A model generated the notes under the pieces. It worked only from the letters and a program-made list of their open reading frames with translations, was not told the DNA's origin and ran no database searches. 40,272 nt of DNA from Jannaschia seohaensis (lineage in GTDB: Bacteria; Pseudomonadota; Alphaproteobacteria; Rhodobacterales; Rhodobacteraceae). The position numbers and the translations under genes were made by a program. Numbering within the stretch: the stretch's first letter is position 1; each line of letters starts with the position of its first letter. Location: positions 1 to 40,272 of the forward strand of contig NZ_UETC01000023.1 of assembly GCF_900116765.1 (NCBI RefSeq), read 5' to 3'. Below are positions 33,976 to 40,272 of this stretch, in pieces.

Positions 33976-34050
33976 GCGTAGGATTTGCCCCCCGATTCTG
34001 GGCCCATCTTACCACCAGCGTAGGATCTGACCCTCATTTTCAGGCTCGGA
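33976..34050. repeat. Imperfect tandem repeat, possible IS end
   Basis: Two 30-bp segments starting at 33976 and 34018 share GCGTAGGAT and the pattern T-x-T-G-x-CCC, 21 of 30 positions matching, 42 bp apart. Spaced imperfect terminal repeats of this style occur at ends of IS21-type elements. No transposase of that type is present. Confidence 0.35.
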
Positions 34051-34148
34051 CCGTCGCCCTGGAGGTACACGTCGACAATCCGGCAACCGAACCCGAAGCA
34101 CTTGACCGCGGTACGTGCTGTCGCACTGCCCGAGATGGAGTAGAGCTC

Positions 34149-35783
34149 ATGAAGCGTAGAACATTCAATACCTTAGCTGTCACTGCAGGGGTTGCGGCGA
34201 TATCGTCACCTTTACTTGGGTCCCCAGGAAAAGTTGGAAAATTGAGGGTCTGCTGTGTCGGTTTTTTCCATGAAACAAACACATACCTCACCGAAGGGAT
34301 GGGCGAAACCACGCTGGACAACATGCGCATTTTTCGGGGTGATGAAATCAAGTCGCTCAGAGGAACAGCCTTGGGTGGGGCAGTAGATGTGTGTGAGGAA
34401 AACGGCTGGGAGTTGCTCCCAGGTCTCATATACGGACCAGACTCGAGCTTTGGTTTGGTGAATGCTCAATTCTGGAACGATGCGAAGAAAGAAATGCTTG
34501 ATACGCTTAGAGCGCAGATGCCGTTGGACATCGTTTACCTCGCTCTTCACGGTGCAGGCGTTGTGGATGGAACACCCGATCTTGAAGGAGACTTGGCGGA
34601 GTCCGTCAGAGGACTGGTGGGACAGGACACGATGATCGTCTGGTCCGGCGACCTGCATGGCAAGATCACGGACAAAATGAAGAACAATATGAATTTCTTC
34701 AGCGCCTGCAAAAAATATCCTCATCTGGATATGAATGAAGCTGCACGTGATGCGATGTATCGTGCCGCTGCGATCCTGGCAGGGGAGTCGGATCCGACCC
34801 CGGCCTATCGCAAAGTGCCGCTGATGATTCCGCTCAGTAACACCGAAGAGGAAGGCATTTTTGGAAATCAGCTCAAGGAAAAGTGTATTGAGATCGAAAA
34901 CCGTCCCGGTGTTCTCAATTGCTCTGTAATGCATGGTTTCCCGTACCAGGACACCGATTTTATCGGCGTGTACCCGATGGTCACCACCGAAAACAACGCC
35001 GAGTTGGCACAAGATCTGGTGGACGAACTCTCTCAATGGATATGGGATCACAAGGATGATGCCTTTTATCCACTGAATGACTTGGACTCAACGATGAGCA
35101 CTGTACTGGCCATGCTCGACAGAGACGGCCGCTATGAGCGTCAGCAGCCGACGAAGGGTGATATCATCGACCATACACCGATTGTGATTGGGGACGCTGC
35201 GGATAATCCAGGTGGTGGGGCGGGCGGCTCGGGGACGCACCTGCTGCGCGCCCTTTTGGAAACAGAAGGCTTGGGTAAAGTCGCCTTCATTTCCATACAC
35301 GATCCGGAAACCGCACAGGCCGCAGTCGCTGCCGGTGTAGGAGCGACAATCGATGTGAGCCTCGGGGGTAAATTTGAGCCAATTGCGGGCGAACCGATTA
35401 AAACCAAAGCCTATGTCAAGTCAATTTCGGATGGCTACGAGTTCGTTCGTGGGGGGACCGCTTATGGTATCCCTTACAACTTTGGTCCCTCAGTCAGGCT
35501 GGTCATCTCGGATACGGTGGATGTCATCGTCATATCCGGTCTGGTCCAGGCCTATGACGACTCACAGGCGAGGCCGCATGGTATCGCTATCCAAGAATAT
35601 GACGTTATAGGTGTCAAAAGCGGAAACCACTTCCGAGCGTTCTATGAAAACTTCACCGACAAGGTGCTGATCGTTGATGTTCCCGGAGCGACCAGTCGCG
35701 ATATCACTCTTTTCGAGCACACGCAGTTGACGGAACCCATCTACCCTCTCGACGAGAACACAACGTTTACGGTTGCGAATTAG
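34149..35783 (+). CDS. M81-family metallopeptidase (MlrC-like) with Tat-type export signal
   Basis: A 544-residue protein. The N-terminus (MKRRTFNTLAVTAGVAAISS) has a twin-arginine signal and a hydrophobic stretch. The M81 core follows: GFFHETNTYLTEG with His41-Glu42, YLALHGAGVVDGTPDLEGDL, IVWSGDLHGKITDKMKNN with the Asp-Leu-His metal ligands, CSVMHGFPYQDTDFIGVYPM, GDAADNPGGGAGGSGTHLLR. MlrC of Sphingomonas is a zinc enzyme in microcystin breakdown; homologues are broad and often of unknown substrate. Most M81 proteins I know lack an export signal. GGAG lies 8 bases before the ATG. By eye the gene is clearly less GC-rich than its 36-40 kb neighbours, which suggests transfer. Confidence 0.88.
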   Translation: MKRRTFNTLAVTAGVAAISSPLLGSPGKVGKLRVCCVGFFHETNTYLTEGMGETTLDNMRIFRGDEIKSLRGTALGGAVDVCEENGWELLPGLIYGPDSSFGLVNAQFWNDAKKEMLDTLRAQMPLDIVYLALHGAGVVDGTPDLEGDLAESVRGLVGQDTMIVWSGDLHGKITDKMKNNMNFFSACKKYPHLDMNEAARDAMYRAAAILAGESDPTPAYRKVPLMIPLSNTEEEGIFGNQLKEKCIEIENRPGVLNCSVMHGFPYQDTDFIGVYPMVTTENNAELAQDLVDELSQWIWDHKDDAFYPLNDLDSTMSTVLAMLDRDGRYERQQPTKGDIIDHTPIVIGDAADNPGGGAGGSGTHLLRALLETEGLGKVAFISIHDPETAQAAVAAGVGATIDVSLGGKFEPIAGEPIKTKAYVKSISDGYEFVRGGTAYGIPYNFGPSVRLVISDTVDVIVISGLVQAYDDSQARPHGIAIQEYDVIGVKSGNHFRAFYENFTDKVLIVDVPGATSRDITLFEHTQLTEPIYPLDENTTFTVAN

Positions 35784-35825
35784 GAAAAATCTGCAAGAGC
35801 AAGCTTACAAAGGCGTGCACTACTC

Positions 35826-36290
35826 TTGCGAGGGATTCTCATCGATGTCTTCGGTGAGAATCCCTCCGGGTGCCTTCACACTTCAATCCACAGAGTGGAG
35901 GAAGCCAATAGGTCGTCTCGGCGAAGAACTCGTGGGGCGCCTCGAGTCCCGTGGGTTCAAGACACCGCCCGTCGCACATGTTCAGCACCGAACGGGACAC
36001 CATACACGGTTGAGTCGCTCTGGCCTCGGACGAATGCAGGACCCTTTGTTGAACCAGAGCCTCGATTTCCTCGGTTGCCTTCTGCCCTTCTTCTGGCCGC
36101 ATGGCAGGATCAGACAGGAGCCGAAGCGGCAATGGCGCTGTCTCAGATCTTGTGCTTGATCTTGCTGCCAGTCCCCGGTGCCACAGCGGGTTGGGTTCTG
36201 GACCACAGTGTATTCCCGGCGATCCTCGGGGCTGCTTTCGCGGGAGGGATCGACATGCTGCTGTCGATTGTCAAATACGTCATACACTGA
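35826..36290 (+). pseudogene. Small membrane protein, copy 2, with a damaged N-terminal half
   Basis: The last 70 codons (LLLAAWQ, then LSQILCLILLPVPG, GATAGWVLDHSVFPAILG, GGIDMLLSIVKYVIH) match copy 1 at 5755-5957 residue for residue at most positions. The preceding 80 codons do not resemble copy 1: they are arginine/proline-rich, include a 12-bp hairpin, and miss the first hydrophobic helix (copy 1 GSLFGSVLAITLAKAFAEFL). The gene is probably broken by a frameshift or recombination near 36080. The stop lies 12 bp from the stop of the facing hydrolase, as in copy 1. Confidence 0.55.
35830..35866 (+). terminator. 12-bp-stem hairpin after the M81 gene
   Basis: GAGGGATTCTCA and TGAGAATCCCTC pair perfectly around a 13-base loop, 47 bp after the M81 stop. 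No T run follows. It lies inside the nominal frame of the membrane-protein copy 2, which supports reading the N-terminus of that frame as non-coding. Confidence 0.5.
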
Positions 36291-36302
36291 CCTGCTGCGC
36301 GG

Positions 36303-37352
36303 CTATTCATTCGTCGCGGGTCGAAGGCGCCAAAGGTTTTCACCCTGCGCGACGAGGCCTTGCCGCGCGTCGGCCCGTTCGCCCGCATGCAATAGGCGGC
36401 GTAGGTCCTCGCCGATGGCTCGGCTGTAGATGTGATAGAGATGACCTGTTGGACCTTCGCTGGGAAGGTCGCTGAGGTCGATCACCTCGACGCCTGCAAG
36501 TCGGGAAACATCGTTTCCCGTCTCCCCAAGCCGCGGGTAGCCATGCAATTGCGCGGAGAGCGCCAGCGGTCTGTCCCCGCTCGTCGCGTAGACTGTCATG
36601 CTCTCGGCGATGGGACGCACCCGGGGTAAAATTCGCTCGAAGATCCCGAAATCCATATCCGGCGCCAGCAGCACAACATGTCCGAGCCGGATGTCGGGAT
36701 GCCGATTGGCAACTTCGGTCAGCGCGAGAACGACACCCCGAGCACCAAGGCTGTGCCCGATGACATCCACGTTTCTTGCGCCGAAGCGCCGCTCCAACTC
36801 TATGATCGTGTCCGCAATGTCCGGCAGGCTCCAGTAAAGGTCGGCTTCGTCATGGGTGTAGTAGGCTGCGCCACCGTCCGATGGCCAGCTGAACCACAGG
36901 AACCGCCCCACAAGGTCGGCGTTCTGCTGTAGCAACGCAGCGCGGCGGCAGCCTTTCTCGAAGCTGATATAGTATCCGTGGACATAGAGCGCCGGACCAC
37001 GTGCGCCGGCCGTTCCTTCTAGCCGATCAAGGATGGCGCCCGGGTCCGCTTCCTCCACCGTCTGAACGCGGAGGAGTTCCTCGCGCAAGAAATTCGGGGC
37101 CATGTCGGCAAGGGGCGCCAGAACGCCAAGGTCGAGCTCTTCGACGCCGCATGTGCCCGCTTTCAGATCGCTGCGTTCTCCTCCGTAAAAGTCAGCTGGA
37201 TCATCCGACCCTGTCCTGTTGCGAAGCGTGAAATAGGGGAATTCCAAGGCCTGGATCTCCGTCTGGGCCGTCGACGGCACGGGGAAGGCGCATGACAAGG
37301 CGCCAAGGCAGAGCATGACGCCCATCAGGCGGGCGAAGGATGGTGCGCACAT
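36303..37352 (-). CDS. DUF900-type alpha/beta hydrolase lipoprotein, intact copy
   Basis: The 349-residue protein begins MCAPSFARLMGVMLCLGALS followed by CAFP, a lipobox. The DUF900 core follows: PALYVHGYYISFEKGCRRAA, FLWFSWPSDGGAAYYTHDEA, the nucleophile elbow NVDVIGHSLGARGVVLAL, HVVLLAPDMDFGIFERILP, YATSGDRPLALSAQLHGY with the Asp, and a late His (EGPTGHLYHIYSR). The catalytic triad thus looks complete. GGGGA sits 5 bases before the ATG at 37352; 37358 is an alternative start. The matching pseudogene at 5971-6425 shows that the pair with the membrane protein was duplicated or transferred as a unit. Activity and substrate are unknown. Confidence 0.8.
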   Translation of the reverse strand: MCAPSFARLMGVMLCLGALSCAFPVPSTAQTEIQALEFPYFTLRNRTGSDDPADFYGGERSDLKAGTCGVEELDLGVLAPLADMAPNFLREELLRVQTVEEADPGAILDRLEGTAGARGPALYVHGYYISFEKGCRRAALLQQNADLVGRFLWFSWPSDGGAAYYTHDEADLYWSLPDIADTIIELERRFGARNVDVIGHSLGARGVVLALTEVANRHPDIRLGHVVLLAPDMDFGIFERILPRVRPIAESMTVYATSGDRPLALSAQLHGYPRLGETGNDVSRLAGVEVIDLSDLPSEGPTGHLYHIYSRAIGEDLRRLLHAGERADARQGLVAQGENLWRLRPATNE

Positions 37353-37588
37353 TTTCATCCCCGATATGTACCTCAGCCGCGTTTGCCGAAAAAAGGACCT
37401 TGGCGTTTGCACCATGCACTTTCACCATGAAGGCACAGGGTCTCGCACAGGCGGTGCACCACACTGGCATTTTCGAATATAGAAGTGGGAAAATAAATGA
37501 TTGCGTCGCCTCGCAAGCCTTTTGCGCGTCGAGCTGCCTCGTGACAAGGTTGGAACCGAGACGTCGAACCCAATGTCAAAGAGGCAAC

Positions 37589-39265
37589 ATGAACAACGGG
37601 CAAATAGCCAGGATCATCGGCAAGGTCTCGGTGCCGTGCTTGCTCCTCGGGCTGCTCTTCTTTGCGGCCTCGCTGACCCCGTCGCTCATCCCGCGCGGAC
37701 CGGCTGTGCAAGGACTCCTCGGCGGGCTTGTCATGGCGATCGGCTATCTGATCGGCCAGATCGTTGCGCTGCTCTGGCGGGCGGCCGATCTTCCGCAATT
37801 CTCCGGGCGGCCCGCAAACGTCCTGACAACGGTGATCGCGCTACCGCTCGTGGCGTTCTTTCTCTGGGTTCTTGGGGCCAGCCTGCGGTGGCAGAACGAC
37901 ATCCGCGGGAAGATGGGCATGGAAGAAGCGGATGCGCTTCAACTCGCCACGATCCTGCTGATCGCCTTTCCGACCTTTGCCGTCGCTTTCGCGCTTGGAC
38001 GCGTTGTCGCCGCGCTGTTCCGCCTGATCCGGTCAAGGTTCTATCGCGTCATGCCGCCGCGGCGCGCCAATGTGCTGGGGTTCATCGCGGTCGTGCTCAT
38101 CCTGTTCGTGGTCACGCGTGATGGCATCGTCGATGGGGTCGTGACGGGCCTCGACGAAAGCTACGAAGCCGCCCAGGAGCTCTTTGAGAACGCCCCGTCG
38201 CCTCCCGGCGACCCACGCATGACCGGCAGCGCAGAGTCCCTGATCGATTGGGCATCCATGGGCAAGCCCGGGCGGGACTTCATCACCTCCGGCCCAACAT
38301 CCGAGGATATCTCGGCCTTCACCGGTCGGTCCGCGCTTAATCCGATACGCGTCTATGTCGGGCGCGCCAATGGCGAGACGCCCGAGGCGCGGGCCGAACT
38401 GGCGCTTGCCGAACTGATCCGGCAAGGCGCGTTCGAGCGCGACGTTCTGGTCGTGGCAAGCCCCACCGGCACCGGCTGGATGGACCCGGGATCCCACGAT
38501 CCGGTCGAATACATGCATGGCGGGAACATCGCCACGGTCGCCGCGCAGTATTCCTACCTGCAATCGCCCTTGGCCCTGATCCTCGAGACACGCACGGGGC
38601 TTGAACAGGCGACCGCGCTTCAGGACGTGGTGCATGGGTACTGGAAGACGTTGCCCGTCGACGCGCGGCCCCGTCTATACGTTCACGGGCTGAGCCTTGG
38701 CGCATGGTCGTCGATGCATGCCACGAACATGTTCCGACTGCTCGACGATCCCATCGACGGCGCGTTCTGGGTCGGGCCGCCCTTTCCCTCTGCCTTCTGG
38801 AACCATGTGCAGAACCAGCGCAATCCGGGCACACCCTGGGTCCTGCCGGAGATCGGGGACGGGTCGCTGATCCGCTATGCATCCCACACGGCGGATGCGT
38901 CCGTGGCCGCGGCGGAATGGGGGGGCATGCGCATCGTCTTCCTGCAATATTCAAGCGACCCGGTCGTATTCTATGACCCCCGGTCGCTCTGGCGGGCGCC
39001 GCCCTGGATGCGGGATCCGCCGGCCGAGGACATGACGGAGCACTTCATCTTCATGCCCGTCGTGACGCAGTTCCAGCTGGCGCTCGACATGGCCCTGTCC
39101 TTTGGCGCGCCGCCCGGCCACGGCCATGCCTACTTCGCGGAGGACTATATAGGGCCTTGGGTTCAGGTCACCGCGCCCCCGGATTGGCCCCCCGAAGATA
39201 CGCAGCGGCTCAAGGCGCATTGCAACGTCGGCTACCAACTCGGTTGCGCCAACGGTCAGCGGTGA
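37589..39265 (+). CDS. Membrane-anchored alpha/beta hydrolase (Abhydrolase_9 type)
   Basis: The 558-residue protein begins with four to five hydrophobic helices (CLLLGLLFFAASLTPSLIPR; LLGGLVMAIGYLIGQIVALL; VLTTVIALPLVAFFLWVLGA; ILLIAFPTFAVAFALGRVVA). It continues with a soluble Abhydrolase_9 domain (from about residue 240): RSALNPIRVYVGRANGETPE, VASPTGTGWMDPG, nucleophile RLYVHGLSLGAWSSMHATNM, then VFLQYSSDPVVFYDPRSLWR with the acid and HGHAYFAEDYIGPW with the probable His. The family is known mostly as mycobacterial and proteobacterial membrane proteins of unknown substrate. GAGG lies just before the ATG at 37589. The N-terminal 83 codons of the longer frame precede the start and lack coding character. 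Confidence 0.85.
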   Translation: MNNGQIARIIGKVSVPCLLLGLLFFAASLTPSLIPRGPAVQGLLGGLVMAIGYLIGQIVALLWRAADLPQFSGRPANVLTTVIALPLVAFFLWVLGASLRWQNDIRGKMGMEEADALQLATILLIAFPTFAVAFALGRVVAALFRLIRSRFYRVMPPRRANVLGFIAVVLILFVVTRDGIVDGVVTGLDESYEAAQELFENAPSPPGDPRMTGSAESLIDWASMGKPGRDFITSGPTSEDISAFTGRSALNPIRVYVGRANGETPEARAELALAELIRQGAFERDVLVVASPTGTGWMDPGSHDPVEYMHGGNIATVAAQYSYLQSPLALILETRTGLEQATALQDVVHGYWKTLPVDARPRLYVHGLSLGAWSSMHATNMFRLLDDPIDGAFWVGPPFPSAFWNHVQNQRNPGTPWVLPEIGDGSLIRYASHTADASVAAAEWGGMRIVFLQYSSDPVVFYDPRSLWRAPPWMRDPPAEDMTEHFIFMPVVTQFQLALDMALSFGAPPGHGHAYFAEDYIGPWVQVTAPPDWPPEDTQRLKAHCNVGYQLGCANGQR

Positions 39266-39323
39266 TAGGGAGCGTCATGGCGAAGGTGGCCGACACACGC
39301 GATGCTTCGAGACGGCCACCCTG

Positions 39324-39593
39324 TCACTCGGGGGTCTCGAACAAATGCAAGACGGCACGCCCGTCGAAATCCTCCATCACAAGGCCCGCACCATAGAGCA
39401 CGTAATCCGAAACCTGCGCGAGCGCGTCAAGGAAACGCCGCTCCTGCGCCTCGATCTCATCGGGGCAGGCCATCATGGTTCCGGCCATGTTCTCGGGAAA
39501 TGCAAGCCCGAGGCCGGATGGCTGCACCTGTCCTCGAAACCGGTTGCACCCTCCAAAAACTGAGCCATTCATCGCGTCGTCGATCACGAGCAT
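39324..39593 (-). pseudogene. META-domain (HslJ-like) fragment fused to phage-gene DNA
   Basis: From about 39560 the minus strand reads VFGGCNRFRGQVQPSGLGLA, FPENMAGTMMACPDEI, RRFLDALAQVSDYVLYGAGL, the conserved C-terminal half of META domains (GCNRF, M-x-CP). The first third, including the first beta strands, is absent. The leading codons come from the phage tail gene in another frame, so the two genes were joined by a deletion near 39600. Confidence 0.65.
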
Positions 39594-40011
39594 ACACGAG
39601 CTGATCGGCCCTGGTGTAGTGCAACACGGCCGGGATCACGGCGGCCTTCAGGCTGGCCGCGCCCGCGACCGGCAGATCGACCGGGCGCGGCGCTTCCGCC
39701 TCGACCCAGTCGCAGAGGCCGCCCAGCGTCCGGTCGGCGGCGACTGCCGAGCCGACGCTGGCAGTCAGCGTGTCGAAGGCGGCGTCACGGTCGACTCTTT
39801 GGACAACGGCCTCGACCTCTGCGCGGTGCTGGTGGTGGCAGGCGAGCGGCGACAGCGTCACCTCGGGTTCGCCGGGCTCGCCGTCACGCAAGATCAGCAG
39901 CCCCTCGGCCGGCACGCGCTTGGGCAGCACCTCGCCGCGGAGCGCAGTGGCGGGCAGCGCCGAGAGCCGCGCATTCAGCGCGGCGAGAATGGTTTCGCGA
40001 GGGGTGGGCAT
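39457..40011 (-). pseudogene. Phage-type tail-region protein, 3' end replaced
   Basis: The ATG at 40011 opens PTPRETILAALNARLSALPA, then EVLPKRVPAEGLLILRDGEP, VTLSPLACHHQHRAEVEAVV and LGGLCDWVEAEAPRPVDLPV. From memory this is a prophage protein of Rhodobacteraceae that databases often mislabel as an acyl-CoA transferase and that sits among tail genes. Its expected ending after VLHYTRAD is replaced by about 45 unrelated codons that run over the META fragment. The product may be stable but is not the native protein. Confidence 0.6.
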
Positions 40012-40023
40012 AGTTCTCTTCAC

Positions 40024-40272
40024 ATCGCAACATCATTGCGTAGCGTCTTGTGCGTTCGAACGGATTTCAAAAGACTTCCTGACAGGAAGGGTCTTGAGAG
40101 GTTGGACGATGCTCTTCAATGTCGAAAAAGCGCTTGGTCTGCCGGATATCCGGCATGTCGTTTCGAAGCGCGAGCAAGTGCTAAAGCGGCGGACCTTTAC
40201 GTAGGCGCATAGCCTGCATGACGGAGGTAGTTCCGGCATTCGTCTGCGCTGAACATTCGACAGATCGAGCCG
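40024..40272. other. Window end, no gene called
   Basis: Only short frames occur; a 31-codon plus-strand frame (40109-40204) starting MLFNVEKALGLPD has no support beyond composition. Nothing else is visible here. Confidence 0.4.

Overview
The DNA is GC-rich alphaproteobacterial sequence, most likely from a member of the Rhodobacteraceae (Roseobacter/Rhodobacter group). The reasons are the high GC, the many ATGA-coupled gene pairs, a recombinase plus small HTH cassette of the kind seen in Rhodobacteraceae prophages, a DUF5801-type type I secretion substrate, and the IS3 remnants. The assignment rests on protein recognition by eye, not on a search. I found no rRNA, tRNA or CRISPR array.

Layout. 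1-1817 (-): N-terminal 605 residues of a giant secreted repeat protein. 1818-2845: mostly non-coding, with an orphan plus-strand terminator. 3005-5164 (-): SulP anion transporter with STAS and cyclic-nucleotide-binding domains. 5472-6702: a small membrane protein facing a decayed alpha/beta hydrolase and a decayed methyltransferase. 7070-11041 (+): HxlR/SCP-2 regulator translationally coupled to the first of two GMC oxidoreductases. 11209-11579: phage scrap. 11632-16935 (-): sugar ABC transporter operon (binding protein, ATPase, two permeases) ending in a broken SMP-30 lactonase gene. 17157-19654: phage-derived block (truncated DNA methylase, small membrane protein, large serine recombinase, HTH protein). 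19720-25031: single genes, namely a winged-helix/hydrolase fusion divergent from a flavin-type oxidase-fold protein, a DMP19-like protein, an ABM-like protein, a short ParB-like protein and an MFS carrier. 25545-29380: two exported serine beta-lactamase-fold proteins divergent from an AraC regulator. 29469-35783: a mosaic of IS3 relics, lipoproteins, a small potassium channel, a second AraC regulator and an exported M81 metallopeptidase; by eye it is less GC-rich than the flanks. 35826-39265: a second copy of the membrane protein/hydrolase pair, then a large membrane-anchored alpha/beta hydrolase. 39324-40011: META-domain and phage-tail fragments joined end to end.

How genes work together. 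The clearest functional units are the ABC sugar importer with its (now dead) lactonase, the HxlR-GMC operon, and the AraC/beta-lactamase divergon. The most unusual theme is a convergent pair, a small four-helix membrane protein whose stop codon lies about 12 bp from the stop of a DUF900-type exported hydrolase. It is present twice, 30 kb apart, intact-looking at 36 kb on the hydrolase side and decayed at 6 kb. A third DUF900-type lipoprotein lies at 29.7 kb and a different membrane hydrolase at 37.6 kb.

Much of the window is worn: at least ten fragments or pseudogenes are visible. Three of them (11.4, 17-19.6 and 39.5-40 kb) look like parts of one type of Rhodobacteraceae prophage.
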